A stretch of 64,000 nt of DNA from Roseateles sp. YR242. GTDB taxonomy: Bacteria; Pseudomonadota; Gammaproteobacteria; Burkholderiales; Burkholderiaceae_C. The stretch covers positions 62,001 through 126,000 of the forward strand of contig NZ_FOAV01000002.1 of the NCBI RefSeq assembly GCF_900109745.1, written 5' to 3'. Below the pieces are notes generated by a model. The model searched no databases, had not been told where the DNA came from, and saw nothing but the letters and a program-made list of their open reading frames with translations. Shown piece after piece: positions 27,186-36,644 of the stretch (position 1 is the first letter of the stretch; each line of letters opens with the position of its first letter). The translations under genes and the position numbers were made by a program.

Positions 27186-28615
27186 GACTTGCCTTTCAGC
27201 GTCCTGAGCAGGCTCTGCGGAGACAGGCCGAATGCCAGCCCCAACACGCCCAGGTACACCGCGGCGCCAACGGCAATCAGCATGCCGAGCTGCAGCTTCA
27301 GTGGTAACACGATGTGCTCGAAACCGATGCCGGCCCCATACAGCACCAGCGCCATCACCACCGAAGACACCACCGGCGCCTTCATCTGACGCCACAGCGG
27401 GCCCGGCGTGGCCTGAAGCCAGCGGCCCATGCAGACCACCGTCACGACGAAGTTCACCGAGTTCGCCACGAAGTAACCCGCCGCTACACCCACCACGCCG
27501 TATTGCGCACCGAGGAAGAACCCCGCCAGCACCGTCGCCGTGTTGAAGATGCCCAGCTGGAACAGCGCCGCCGTACGGCCCTGCGATGTCAGCGTGCTGC
27601 CGATGGTGCTCATCAGCGACTGCATGATGCCCACCGGCGCCAGCCAGCCCAGCAGCGGCGCCACGATGGCCCACTTGGCGCTCAGCACCACAGCCACAAA
27701 CGGATCACGCAGCGACCACAGCCCCACCATGATGGGCATGCTCAGCAGGGCAATGCCACCCAGCACCTTGAAGTAAACCTCACGCACCGCCGGCAGATCG
27801 TCCTGGATGCCGCTCAGGCGCGGCAGAAGGGCTCGCCCCACCACCCAGCTCATGTGCTGCACCGGGAACAGCATCAGCTTGTAGGCCATGCCGTACTGGC
27901 CCAGCGGGCCCGCCCCCAGCATGCGGCCGATGATCATGCTGTCCGCATTGCGGGCAAAGTAGTTGATGAAGTTGAAGGCCGTGAGGCTGCCGCTGAATCC
28001 CCACAGGGAGCGGAACTCCTCGCGGCTCCATTGCCGCCCCGGCTTGAAACCGGACTTGAACCACAACCAGGTGCTGCTCACGCCAATGGTGAACAGCGAC
28101 GGCACCACAAACGCGTACACGCCCCAACCCGCCAGCGCACAGCCGATGGACAGGCACAGCCCGCCCACCTGCGTGAAGACATCCAGGATGGCCAGTTCAC
28201 GGAAGCGCGCATGCCGCTCCATCCAGGCCTGATGCACCGCCGTCACCGCGCCCAGCGGGAAGCCGAGCGACATCAGCAGCATCACCGGGAACAGCTCCGG
28301 CTCGCGGAAGAACAGCGAGATGGGATAGGCGGCCGCCGCCAGGATCAGCCCCAGGCCGAGGCCCATGGCCACATTCAGCCAGAAAACCGTGTCCGCCAGC
28401 ACAGGCGAGAGGTTCTTGCGCTGGATGATGGCCGCGCCGGTGCCCAGGTCCCGCAGCAGGCTGGCGAAGGTGAGCATTACGCCGGCCAGCGCCATGACCC
28501 CATAGGCCGACGGCGGCAGCAGCCGCGACAGCACCACCACGCTGACCAGTTGGCCCAGCACCTTGCTGGCCTGCGCCACGCTCAGCCAGCGCACGCTGTG
28601 CATCATGCCGCTCAA
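27182..28615 (-). CDS. Wzx-type oligosaccharide flippase (WzxC-like)
   Basis: A 477-residue polytopic protein of the polysaccharide transporter superfamily, expected to flip lipid-linked repeat units across the inner membrane. It starts SVRWLSVAQASKVLGQLVSV, then VVLSRLLPPSAYGVMALAGV, with LRDLGTGAAIIQRKNLSP, the signature of the WzxC-like branch. About 12-14 hydrophobic segments are visible to the end. It overlaps the GT4 gene upstream by 4 bases and the acyltransferase downstream by 4 bases. Together with the Wzy-like protein at 39234 it indicates a Wzx/Wzy-dependent pathway. Confidence 0.92.
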   Translation of the reverse strand: MSGMMHSVRWLSVAQASKVLGQLVSVVVLSRLLPPSAYGVMALAGVMLTFASLLRDLGTGAAIIQRKNLSPVLADTVFWLNVAMGLGLGLILAAAAYPISLFFREPELFPVMLLMSLGFPLGAVTAVHQAWMERHARFRELAILDVFTQVGGLCLSIGCALAGWGVYAFVVPSLFTIGVSSTWLWFKSGFKPGRQWSREEFRSLWGFSGSLTAFNFINYFARNADSMIIGRMLGAGPLGQYGMAYKLMLFPVQHMSWVVGRALLPRLSGIQDDLPAVREVYFKVLGGIALLSMPIMVGLWSLRDPFVAVVLSAKWAIVAPLLGWLAPVGIMQSLMSTIGSTLTSQGRTAALFQLGIFNTATVLAGFFLGAQYGVVGVAAGYFVANSVNFVVTVVCMGRWLQATPGPLWRQMKAPVVSSVVMALVLYGAGIGFEHIVLPLKLQLGMLIAVGAAVYLGVLGLAFGLSPQSLLRTLKGKS

Positions 28616-29805
28616 CGCGCACCTCCCGCACGCGCGCTGTAGAAGGACTCCAGCGCCCGTTGGCAGACCTGGATGTCGAACTTGCGAGTGGCCAGTTCAC
28701 GCGCGGCCCGGCCCATGGCATTGCACAACGCCGGGTCGCCCAGCAGGCGGTTGAGTTGCGCGGCCAGGGCCTCAGGATCCCCTTCGGGAAACGCGAAGCC
28801 GCTGCGGTCCGGCTCGATGCCTTCATCACGCCCGCCCATGGCCGAAGTCACCACCGGGACGCCACAGGCCTGCGCCTCCAGGATGGAGATGGGCAGCCCC
28901 TCCGCATCACCGGACTGGCTGACGACACTGGGCAGGCAGAAGATCTTGGCGGTGGCCAGCAGCTCGCGCACCACGTGGCTGGGCTGGGCGCCCAGGAAGT
29001 CCACCGGCACGTCCAGCCTTTGCGCCAGAGCCTCCATGCGTTCACGCAAGGGGCCGTCCCCCACCACCTTCACACGGGCCTGCGGGAAGCGCTGGTGCAC
29101 CTGGCTCATGGCGCGGATCAACACCTCCAGGCCCTTCTTCTCCACCTGGCGGCCGACAAAGAGAATGTGCGGCTCACGCTCGCCCGCAGGCAGGCCGGAG
29201 GGCGAAAACGCCTGTGTATCCACGCCGATGAACAGCGTGTGCAGCTTCTCGGGGTCGATGCCATAGGCGGCGATGGCCTGGGCCCTCACGGCCTCGGAGA
29301 CGGCGATGAAGGACACGCGCGGGTCCTGGGCCATGGCGCGCAGGCGCTGCGGATAGTCACGCATGTGCTCGCCGCCCTGCCCGCTCTCCCACCAGTCCGG
29401 CCGGGTATGGATGTCGTAGCCGTGCAGCGTGACCGCCACCGGCAGGCCCAGACCCTTGAGCCACGGCCAGGCTTGCACCGCATCAGTGGCGAAGTGCACG
29501 TGCGCCACAGCCGGCCGCTCACCATCGCCATCCGGCGCCATGAGGCGGCTCAAGGCCGCCGGCATGGGCCAGCCGAGCCGGCGGTACAGGCGCCAGCCCA
29601 GGGCCTCGGCCGCGCTGGCCGGCACCAGGTCCAGCACCTGGTAGTCCAGGCCCTCCAGCGACAGCCCGTTGGGACACAGGCGCTGCCCCACCAGGGTGGC
29701 TCGCCAGTCCCTCAGGTGCAGCGCCTGCTGGCGCACGAAGGTCTCGGAAAGCGGCAGCAATTCATCTCGAACGACAAGAACTCGTCTCAATCGGATTTCC
29801 CTCAA
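28612..29805 (-). CDS. Family 4 glycosyltransferase
   Basis: A 397-residue GT-B-fold enzyme. The N-terminal domain has LPLSETFVRQQALHLRDW and AHVHFATDAVQAWPWLKGLG, then VTLHGYDIHTRPDWW. The C-terminal nucleotide-sugar domain has ILFVGRQVEKKGLEVLIRAM, VVGDGPLRERMEALA, and the E-x7-E region GDAEGLPISILEAQACGVPV. TTG 29805 is the predicted start; TTG 29790 is an alternative. It overlaps the flippase gene by 4 bases. The sequence type is close to WcaL/colanic acid glycosyltransferases. Confidence 0.9.
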   Translation of the reverse strand: MREIRLRRVLVVRDELLPLSETFVRQQALHLRDWRATLVGQRLCPNGLSLEGLDYQVLDLVPASAAEALGWRLYRRLGWPMPAALSRLMAPDGDGERPAVAHVHFATDAVQAWPWLKGLGLPVAVTLHGYDIHTRPDWWESGQGGEHMRDYPQRLRAMAQDPRVSFIAVSEAVRAQAIAAYGIDPEKLHTLFIGVDTQAFSPSGLPAGEREPHILFVGRQVEKKGLEVLIRAMSQVHQRFPQARVKVVGDGPLRERMEALAQRLDVPVDFLGAQPSHVVRELLATAKIFCLPSVVSQSGDAEGLPISILEAQACGVPVVTSAMGGRDEGIEPDRSGFAFPEGDPEALAAQLNRLLGDPALCNAMGRAARELATRKFDIQVCQRALESFYSARAGGAR

Positions 29806-29849
29806 ATCAATTCTTCATCGGGCCGCAGGCGCAGCGCCGCTGGTGTTCT

Positions 29850-30929
29850 TCAGGTCGGCACCGGCTCCATCTGGAGCCGTGCCCGGCCACGGATCTGCTG
29901 CTTGAGTGCATTCATCGCCGTGCGCATTTCCCAGGGGTCGGCGCGCCCGCCCAGGCCGAAACGCAGGGCCCGCGAGGCCAGCCCCAGCGGGTGGCGGTCC
30001 ACAAAGGTACGGCGCCAGCGCAGTTCACGCTCGGCGGCCTCGCCCGTCCACGCCACACCGGCGCGCGCCAGCGTGTGCACCATGCGGGCATAGTCCTGCG
30101 CATAGTCGCGGCGGCCCTGCACGTCGATCAGCGCCTGGCCATGCGAGCAGAACGGCACCGGATCAAAGGCCGCCTGCCCTGCCCAGCGGGACAGCAGCCC
30201 GCCCAGATGGCGCGAGATGCGGCCGGACATCTGCAACTGGTCCCAATACTTCTGCCGGCTGACACTGCCCGAATGGAAGCGGTAGCGCAGCACGTTCTGC
30301 GGCAGGTTGACCCCCTGGCGCTGCAGCGCGATTTCGCCGAAGAGCAGGTAGTCTTCGGCCAGGTTGGGCACCTGGATGTCGGCCTGTGGATCGGTGCTGC
30401 GGAACATCGACTGGCCGTAGCGGATGCCGCGGTCCGCCACCGCCTGGCTGCGCAGGCTGATCGTGGGGTGTGCAAACACGTTGCGGAACAGCGCACAACG
30501 GGCCAGCTCCTCCTTGTCGGTCGGGTGCTTCATCACACCGATCTCGCGGCCCTGCGCGTCGATCATGATGGACTGCCCGCCCACCAGCACCACGTCGGCA
30601 TCGCGCTCGAAGGCGGCATGCGTCAGTGCCATGCGTTCCGGCAGGCATTCGTCATCCGCATCCATGCGCAGCAGGTAAGGCGCCTCGACCAGACCCAGCC
30701 CCTCGTTGAGCAGACCGGCCAGGCCAGGGGCGTGCGGAAAGGGATGCAACTCGATGCGCGGGTCCTGCGCAGCCGCGCGAGCCACGATCTCGGCGGTGCG
30801 GTCGGTGGAGCCATGGTCCAGCACCACCAGCCGCCAGTCGCGTTCAGTCTGCGCCTGCACGCTGGCCAGCGCCTGGCTCAGGAAGGCCTCGCCGTTCTTC
30901 ACCGGCATCAGCACATCAAACAAGGCCAT
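29850..30929 (-). CDS. Family 2 glycosyltransferase
   Basis: A 359-residue GT2 enzyme: FDVLMPVKNGEAFLSQALAS, WRLVVLDHGSTDRTAEIVAR, LRMDADDECLPERMAL (DxD-type site), and a C-terminal extension of about 120 residues rich in Arg and aromatic residues. It is preceded by the GT26 gene (57 bases) and followed by the GT4 gene (44 bases). The specific linkage is unknown. The start ATG 30929 is the first Met and directly precedes the GT2 core. Confidence 0.88.
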   Translation of the reverse strand: MALFDVLMPVKNGEAFLSQALASVQAQTERDWRLVVLDHGSTDRTAEIVARAAAQDPRIELHPFPHAPGLAGLLNEGLGLVEAPYLLRMDADDECLPERMALTHAAFERDADVVLVGGQSIMIDAQGREIGVMKHPTDKEELARCALFRNVFAHPTISLRSQAVADRGIRYGQSMFRSTDPQADIQVPNLAEDYLLFGEIALQRQGVNLPQNVLRYRFHSGSVSRQKYWDQLQMSGRISRHLGGLLSRWAGQAAFDPVPFCSHGQALIDVQGRRDYAQDYARMVHTLARAGVAWTGEAAERELRWRRTFVDRHPLGLASRALRFGLGGRADPWEMRTAMNALKQQIRGRARLQMEPVPT

Positions 30930-30986
30930 GCATGCCCCTCGGTCCGTTCATTCGATTCAATCGGTTGTTCACGTGGCAGCGCCGCT

Positions 30987-31787
30987 TCATCGCGCCATGT
31001 GCTTCTTGGCACGCGCCGCCCGCCACAGCAGGCCCAGCGCGAAGGGGATGCCGTCCACCAGATAACGGCGCGCCAGCCGGCCGGGCTCCTGCACCAGCCG
31101 GTGCACCCATTCCAGGCCGCTGCGCTGCATCCAGCCCGGCGCACGCTGCACATCGCCGGCCACGAAGCTGAAGCTCACGCCCACGCCCAGGAACCAGGCC
31201 TGAGGCGCCAGCGGCCGCAGCCGGGCAATGGTCTTCTCCTGCTTGGGCGAGCCCAGGCCGATGAAGACGATCTGGGGCTGCCAGTCGGTCAGCAACTGCT
31301 CCAGGCGGGCCATCTCGGCCGGCTGCTGCTCAAACCCGAAGGGCGGGCACAGGCAACGCACGGTGGCCTCGCGGCCCTGCGGCACCAGCCGCGCAGCGGC
31401 GGCTTCGGCAGAACCTTCGTTGCCACCGATCAGCGCCAGGCGCAGGCCCGCGGCATGGCCGCGCTCGACCAGTTGCACAAAGAGGTCGGACCCCGTCAGG
31501 CGTGCCGGCAGGGGGGTGCCCTGCAATTGGCTGGCCCAGACGATGGGGCGGCCGTCGGCGGTGAAGACATTGGCGTCCGCCACCAGGGCCCGGAACTCGG
31601 GCTCCAGGCGCCAGCGGCGCAGGATGTCCACATTGGGGGTCACCACCCAGCCGCCGCGCCCGGCCTGGGCCTCGGTGACGATGTGGTCCGCCAGTTGCGA
31701 CACGGTCGAGTTCACGAAAGGCAGCCCGTCCACCGCGATGGTGGGCAGGACAGGGGCGGGAGCATTCATCGGCAAGGTCGCACTCAT
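30987..31787 (-). CDS. WecG/TagA/CpsF family glycosyltransferase (GT26)
   Basis: A 266-residue enzyme. GT26 hallmarks are VVTPNVDILRRWRLEPEFRA, FTADGRPIVWASQLQGTPLP, RLTGSDLFVQLVE, LIGGNEGSAEAAAARLV, IVFIGLGSPKQEKTIARL and WFLGVGVSFSFVAGDVQRAP. Family members transfer N-acetylmannosamine, its uronate, or glucose to lipid-linked acceptors. A ManNAc or ManNAcA donor would fit the 2-epimerase and dehydrogenase in the plus arm, but that is inference. A later in-frame Met (residue 7) is also possible. Confidence 0.93.
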   Translation of the reverse strand: MSATLPMNAPAPVLPTIAVDGLPFVNSTVSQLADHIVTEAQAGRGGWVVTPNVDILRRWRLEPEFRALVADANVFTADGRPIVWASQLQGTPLPARLTGSDLFVQLVERGHAAGLRLALIGGNEGSAEAAAARLVPQGREATVRCLCPPFGFEQQPAEMARLEQLLTDWQPQIVFIGLGSPKQEKTIARLRPLAPQAWFLGVGVSFSFVAGDVQRAPGWMQRSGLEWVHRLVQEPGRLARRYLVDGIPFALGLLWRAARAKKHMAR

Positions 31788-31803
31788 GAGGTGAAAGGTC
31801 CCA

Positions 31804-33012
31804 TCACAGGTCTCGTTTGGTCCGCACCCACTCGACCTGGCGCTTGAAGACGAAGCGCAGGTAGAGCGGCACCTTGGCCAGCAGCAGCATCGGCGCGCCC
31901 GCCAGTTCGCCCAGGCTCAGGATGTCATCAGCCCAGCGTTGCTGGGCAATGACAATGGCCGCCGCCAGCATCAGCACGCTGAGCAGGGCCACCACCAGGG
32001 GGGCCTGCCAGCCCAGCACCAGCGCCAGCACGGCCGTGACCAGCAGCCAGCCCACCTGCAGCAACGCCAGCAAAGTGAGCGGCGGCACCAGCATGTCCAG
32101 CACCTGCAGCAACAAGGCGCCACGGCCAGGGCGTAGCGACCGCCACAGCAGGCCCGGGCCCTCGCCCACCAGCATGGCCAGGTGGCCGTGCTCCCAGCGG
32201 GTGCGTTGGCTGGCAGCGCCTTCCTGGCTGTTGGCAAAGACGCTGGTGACCAGCGCGTCCTCGCACAGCAGCGGCGGCGCGCCGAGTTGGGCCAGGCGCA
32301 CGCCCAGCTGCATGTCCTCGGCCAGATGGCCGCTGGCCAGCGGCGCCTTCACCGCCACGTCCCAGGGAAAGGCCATGCCGGTGCCATACAGCCCGCAGGG
32401 CAGGCCCAGCTGATGCATGCCGCGCGGGCGCACCAGGTTTTTCACACGCATGGCGAATTCGGCAATGCGCGCCTTCAGCCCGTCATTGGCCGCATGCATC
32501 AGGTAGGTGGCCTGCACCGGGCGGCCGGTGGCCGCCGCCACGCCGGCAATGCGCGGCAGCAGGCGCGGGCCCAGCTCGCAGTCAGCGTCCAGGATGACCA
32601 CCACGTCGGGCGCATGACCTTCCTGGAGCGCCAGTGCCTCCAGGTGGCGCACGCCGAAATCCAGCGCAAAACCCTTGCCGCGCTGGGTGGCATTCGTACG
32701 CTCCACCACCGTGACATCGAATTCACGCGCCTGGGCGGCCGTGTCGTCGGTGCAGTTGTCCGCCACCACCAGGATGCGGTCCTTGGGGCCCAACTGCGCC
32801 ATCGCCTGCATCAGCGTGGGCCGCAGGCCACGGCCTTCGTTGTGGGCCGGCATGACCACGGCAATACGCCCGGGGCGTGGATAGTCGGCGAGGGGGCGGC
32901 CCGCCACCAGGGCCAGCAGCACCTGCCCCAGCAGCAGCACGGCCGGCACCGCCAGCAGCAGGCTCAACAGCAGCACCAACAGCCACGGCAGACTGTGCAA
33001 CAGCTCAAGCAT
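31804..33012 (-). CDS. Membrane-anchored family 2 glycosyltransferase
   Basis: A 402-residue GT2 protein. It has an N-terminal membrane helix (SLPWLLVLLLSLLLAVPAVL), then the GT core (RIAVVMPAHNEGRGLRPTLM, RILVVADNCTDDTAAQARE, VVILDADCELGPRLLP, AEDMQLGVRLAQLG, QRTRWEHGHL). Several hydrophobic segments follow from about residue 310. The QxxRW-type motif (SQRTRW) marks it as a processive-like or polyprenyl-linked GT2. ATG 33012 overlaps the end of the upstream GT4 gene by 8 bases. Longer frames upstream lie inside that gene. Confidence 0.9.
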   Translation of the reverse strand: MLELLHSLPWLLVLLLSLLLAVPAVLLLGQVLLALVAGRPLADYPRPGRIAVVMPAHNEGRGLRPTLMQAMAQLGPKDRILVVADNCTDDTAAQAREFDVTVVERTNATQRGKGFALDFGVRHLEALALQEGHAPDVVVILDADCELGPRLLPRIAGVAAATGRPVQATYLMHAANDGLKARIAEFAMRVKNLVRPRGMHQLGLPCGLYGTGMAFPWDVAVKAPLASGHLAEDMQLGVRLAQLGAPPLLCEDALVTSVFANSQEGAASQRTRWEHGHLAMLVGEGPGLLWRSLRPGRGALLLQVLDMLVPPLTLLALLQVGWLLVTAVLALVLGWQAPLVVALLSVLMLAAAIVIAQQRWADDILSLGELAGAPMLLLAKVPLYLRFVFKRQVEWVRTKRDL

Positions 33013-34210
33013 GGGCGTACTCCTGGAAGAGGTCGGCCAGTCGCTCGGCCTCGACATCCACGTCATGACGCACCAGCACACGCTGGCGGGCCGCATGGCC
33101 CAGGCGTTGCAGGGTGTCGTCGTCCGCACGCAGGCAGGCCAGCATGGCAGCTGCCAGGGCCGGCGCATCACCCGCCGGCACCAGCCAGCCATTCTCTTCC
33201 GGCAGCACCAGTTCGGGAATCCCGGCGATGCCGGTGCTGACCACTGGCCGGCCCAGCGCCATGGCCTCCATCACCACCACCGGCAAGCCTTCGGCGAAGC
33301 TGGCCAGGACCAGCGCACGGGCCTCCAGCAGTTCCTGCCGGACCTGGTCGCTGCTGATCCAGCCGGTGATACGGACATGTTGCTCCAGCTTGTGGGCGCG
33401 GATGCGCTCCTCGATGGGGCCCCGCAGCTCGCCGTCGCCTGCCAGCACCAGTTCAAAGTCAGGTTCCTGCGCCGCCACCAGCGCGGCGGCTTCGATCAGC
33501 AGCAGGTGGCCCTTCTGTTCGGAAAGCCTGCCCACGCACACCAGCCGGCGGCCCGCAGGCGGCTCGGTCCGGACCTGATGGAAGGCCGGCTCCAGGCCGC
33601 AATGCACCACACGGACCTTGCCCCAGTGCTGCCGGTCGACCCAGCGGTAGAGCTGGCTGCGGCAGAACGAGGTGATGGCCACCACGAAACGCGCCCGGCG
33701 GATTTTTTCGCCCAGGTGCAGGAACTCCGGCTTGTCGAACTCCTCCGGGCCGTGCACGGTGAAGCTGTAGCCCGGCCCCCCCAGCGCCTCGACCAGCATG
33801 GCCACCTCGGCCGAGTTGGTGCCGAAGTGCGCATGCACGTGGGTGGCACCGCTCTGGCGCAGCATGCGCAAGGCCACGCAGGCCTCCGCCAGGTACACCA
33901 TGTGCAGCGGCCACGGCCGGTCGGCACGCAGGCCGATGCGCAGGGCCAGCTTGAAGGCGGACCAGAACCGCCCCGGCGCACGCACGGCCTCGCCGACAAA
34001 CGCGCTGGCCAGGGCACCCAGGCCGCCTTGCAGCAGGTATTGGGTCTTGGCCTTCTCGGCCTGGTCCTGCGGGTCGGGGGCGGCATCGTCCCAGCCGCGC
34101 ACCGCCAGCCGCTGCACCGGCACGCCGTGCTTCTCCAGGGCGAGGATCTCGCGGCGGATGAAGGTGTGGCTGACCTTGGGGTAGTGGTTGACCAGATACG
34201 CGACCTTCAC
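33005..34210 (-). CDS. Family 4 glycosyltransferase (colanic-acid type)
   Basis: GT-B enzyme of 401 residues from GTG 34210, which has a strong AAGGAG ribosome site. The N-terminus then reads VKVAYLVNHYPKVSHTFIRR, as in the family. An in-frame ATG at 34417 would add 69 Pro/Ser/Thr-rich residues and overlap the previous stop (ATGA). Composition argues against it, although it cannot be excluded. C-terminal motifs are RRLVCVGRLSEQKGHLLLIE, VLAGDGELRGPIEERI, and SFAEGLPVVVMEAMALGRPV. Confidence 0.9.
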   Translation of the reverse strand: MKVAYLVNHYPKVSHTFIRREILALEKHGVPVQRLAVRGWDDAAPDPQDQAEKAKTQYLLQGGLGALASAFVGEAVRAPGRFWSAFKLALRIGLRADRPWPLHMVYLAEACVALRMLRQSGATHVHAHFGTNSAEVAMLVEALGGPGYSFTVHGPEEFDKPEFLHLGEKIRRARFVVAITSFCRSQLYRWVDRQHWGKVRVVHCGLEPAFHQVRTEPPAGRRLVCVGRLSEQKGHLLLIEAAALVAAQEPDFELVLAGDGELRGPIEERIRAHKLEQHVRITGWISSDQVRQELLEARALVLASFAEGLPVVVMEAMALGRPVVSTGIAGIPELVLPEENGWLVPAGDAPALAAAMLACLRADDDTLQRLGHAARQRVLVRHDVDVEAERLADLFQEYAHA

Positions 34211-34413
34211 GGGACTCCTTGATGAACGGGTGGGAAACCTGTCGGGTAGCGCAGGCGGGTGGATGGCAGGGGACGCCGCCGGGCCGGCGGTGCCAGCCCG
34301 GGATGGTGAGGGGGTGTCGCCAGGGCGGTCGGTGACCTTGGTCATCACCGACGGGTCCGGCACCGTGGACAGGGGGGTGCCGGCCGAGGAGGCTGGGGGC
34401 ATCGGTGCGGTGC

Positions 34414-35880
34414 TCATGCGGCAGACACCACCCGCAGATCGGCCCCGGCCGAGCCGCTGCCGGCCGCACGCACCGAGCTGCGCGCCACCGCGTAGCCGTC
34501 CGGCCAGTCGAAGCTGGCGGTCTTGCCATTCTCCAGCTCGCCGCTGTCCACCAGCGTCCGGCCGTTCCTGTCCTTGAGCTCCAGGCGCAAGCGCGCGTCA
34601 CCGCTGCAGCGCGCCGTGAGCTTGCAGGCCTGGCCGGGCTTGGGGCGGGCCCAGTACACACCGGAGACCTGGCGGTTGCCTTCCACGGCCAGCACGGCGT
34701 CCTTGGCATCCTCGAAGGTCACGGCCTGGCGCCAGGTGTCGAAGCGCGCCTTGGCGGTGCCGCGCTGCACCCGCCAGTCGCCCCGCATGGAGATCAGGTT
34801 CAAAGACGCCTCCAGGTCGGTCGGCCGGTCATGGCCGTCCAGCCAGCCCTTGACGGATTTCACCTGTCGCAGGTTGGCGCGCAACCGCTCCAGGTCATTG
34901 GCCACCTGGCTGTTCCAGCCCCCCTTGAGCACGATGGGGAACCGGCTGCCGATCTCGGCATAGATCACGAAGGGCGTGCCGTAGTTGCGGTCCACCACGT
35001 AGCCGCCATAGCGCTTGAGCGTCTCCCCGATCTTGCGCATGCTCGCATCGCCCAGGGCGCGGATCTCGAAGTCCGACGGCAGCATCAGCAAGGCGCCTTC
35101 GGGGATCTGCCCCTTGTTCTGCTCAACCCCACGGTCGGCCGAGGTGGCCGGGAAGACATAACCCGGCGCCGGGCTCAGGCCGGAGAACGTGAGCGACAAG
35201 GCCAGCGCATGGCGGTAGACGCTGTCGCCGTCCTCGATCTCGTGGCTGCGGATCAGCCCGCCCATCGTGGGCACACCCGCGGCACGGGCGCCCTGGAAGT
35301 AGTGCGCCGGGTCGCCCCAGCCACGGCCGTCCAGCGGGGTCCAGGCGTATTGCTGGGCACGCCACTGGTCACCGTCGCGCTTGAGCTGGAAGAAGGAATG
35401 GATGACCCCGGCCTGCACGTCCACCAGGTCCGCATGGCCGTCCGATCCGGCTGCTGGCAGCACATCCGCCGGCCAGCGCGGGATGACGACCTCCGGCGTG
35501 AAGGCCTCCGCATCCGGGTCCCAGATGCCGCGCGGGTTCAGGCCCAGCACCCGCAGCGGCTTGTCGTCCGGGCTGCACAGGAACACCCCGGTGGAATATT
35601 TGTGGCTCTCGATGGCCGGGAAATAGGCGTCCTTGGGAATGGCCCAGCCCTCCAGCACCGGGTCCACCGGGCGGCAGTTCCAGGGCGAACGGGCCGAGAA
35701 CGGGCGCTCGGCGGTGCCAAAGCGCAGCTCGCCGGGCTTGTCGCCCCCACTGCGTGCGGGCCGGGCGGCCTTGTCCTGCTGGCGGTCCGCCTGGGCGCTT
35801 GCCAGGCCCGGCGCCAACGCGCCCGCCACCAGCCCCAGGCTGGCGCCGCACCATTGGCGGCGATCCCACTGCGTCGTCAT
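34414..35880 (-). CDS. Exported protein of unknown function, paralog A (GSDGHAD family)
   Basis: A 488-residue exported protein from ATG 35880. The signal peptide has a twin-arginine-like start (DRRQWCGASLGLVAGALAPG). The mature part has repeated sharp motifs shared with the gene at 36641: GIWDPDAEAFTPEVVIPRWP, GSDGHADLVDVQAGVIHSFF, YAWTPLDGRGWGD, GLIRSHEIEDG with HALALSLT, KRYGGYVVDRNYGTPFVIYA, and a C-terminal beta-rich domain. Invariant Asp, His and Gly residues suggest an enzyme or carbohydrate-binding fold. From memory, similar GSDGH...GLIR...HAL patterns occur in secreted actinobacterial proteins without an assigned role. Within this locus, polymer processing or binding is a plausible job. 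Confidence 0.7.
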   Translation of the reverse strand: MTTQWDRRQWCGASLGLVAGALAPGLASAQADRQQDKAARPARSGGDKPGELRFGTAERPFSARSPWNCRPVDPVLEGWAIPKDAYFPAIESHKYSTGVFLCSPDDKPLRVLGLNPRGIWDPDAEAFTPEVVIPRWPADVLPAAGSDGHADLVDVQAGVIHSFFQLKRDGDQWRAQQYAWTPLDGRGWGDPAHYFQGARAAGVPTMGGLIRSHEIEDGDSVYRHALALSLTFSGLSPAPGYVFPATSADRGVEQNKGQIPEGALLMLPSDFEIRALGDASMRKIGETLKRYGGYVVDRNYGTPFVIYAEIGSRFPIVLKGGWNSQVANDLERLRANLRQVKSVKGWLDGHDRPTDLEASLNLISMRGDWRVQRGTAKARFDTWRQAVTFEDAKDAVLAVEGNRQVSGVYWARPKPGQACKLTARCSGDARLRLELKDRNGRTLVDSGELENGKTASFDWPDGYAVARSSVRAAGSGSAGADLRVVSAA

Positions 35881-36002
35881 GTCTGGCTGTCCCTTCCCGT
35901 ACTTCCCTCGATCCAAGGCGCGGCCGTCGTCGTGGAGACGACCACAGCCGCAACTGGCCACGCCGGGTGGCCGGGACCCTCCAGGGTCCCCTTTGTCTCT
36001 AT

Positions 36003-36644
36003 TCAATCGCCGACCGGGGTCAGCGATGTTTTTATTGGTTCGCCCTCGGCAGGCGTATCCACCACTCGCGCCGGCAGGTCCGGCACCGGGGTGGTGCCGT
36101 CCAGGCCGCCGTGCACGCCGGCCGCCCGCAGGGGCAGGATTCGTGCCGGGTTGCCCACCGCCGTGGCGCCGGGAGGGACGTCCTGTAACACGACCGCCAT
36201 GGCGCCAACGCGGCAACCCGCCCCCAGACGCACCCCGCCAATGACCTGCGCATAGGCGCCAAGCTCGACGCCATCCTCCAGCACCGGGCAAGGGCCGTCT
36301 TCAACACGGTTACCCAGCGTCACACCTTGACGCAAGGTGCAATGCGCGCCGATGACGGTGCCCGGGTTGATGAAGATGCCGCCGAAGTGCCAGATGCGCA
36401 ATCCGGGGCCGATGCGGCAATCCTTGGGCAGGCTGATGCCGGTCAATGTTTCCACCGCCCGGAACATCAGCCAGTAGACCTTGGTCCGCCATTGCCGGCC
36501 GAAACCGGCCGGCATGGCGTCCACCCGCCGCCCGAAGCGGTAGACCCACAGGGCCCACAGCGATTGCTCCCGCCGCCAGGCGCGTGCGTCACCGCAACGC
36601 GCCAGGTCGGCCAACCAGTCCGTGTCCGCATGCCGCTGGGTCAT
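36003..36644 (-). CDS. Hexapeptide-repeat acetyltransferase (serine acetyltransferase-like), probable exopolysaccharide O-acetylation
   Basis: A 213-residue protein with a short helical N-terminal part and a left-handed beta-helix from about residue 75 (CRIGPGLRIWHFGGIFINPG, then TVIGAHCTLRQGVTLGN and VELGAYAQVIGGVRLGAGC). The end is GNPARIL. The CysE-like core lacks the long N-terminal domain of biosynthetic serine acetyltransferases. Such short forms (WcaB-like) are common in polysaccharide loci. Its ATG overlaps the upstream paralog stop by 4 bases (ATGA), so it is coupled to the exported protein at 36641. Confidence 0.85.
   Translation of the reverse strand: MTQRHADTDWLADLARCGDARAWRREQSLWALWVYRFGRRVDAMPAGFGRQWRTKVYWLMFRAVETLTGISLPKDCRIGPGLRIWHFGGIFINPGTVIGAHCTLRQGVTLGNRVEDGPCPVLEDGVELGAYAQVIGGVRLGAGCRVGAMAVVLQDVPPGATAVGNPARILPLRAAGVHGGLDGTTPVPDLPARVVDTPAEGEPIKTSLTPVGD

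Noticed and set aside
34211-34417. A 69-residue N-terminal extension of the GT4 protein from ATG 34417
   Set aside because: The extension is Pro/Ser/Thr-rich with no family match. GTG 34210 has a strong AAGGAG site and gives the standard N-terminus. It is kept only as an alternative.
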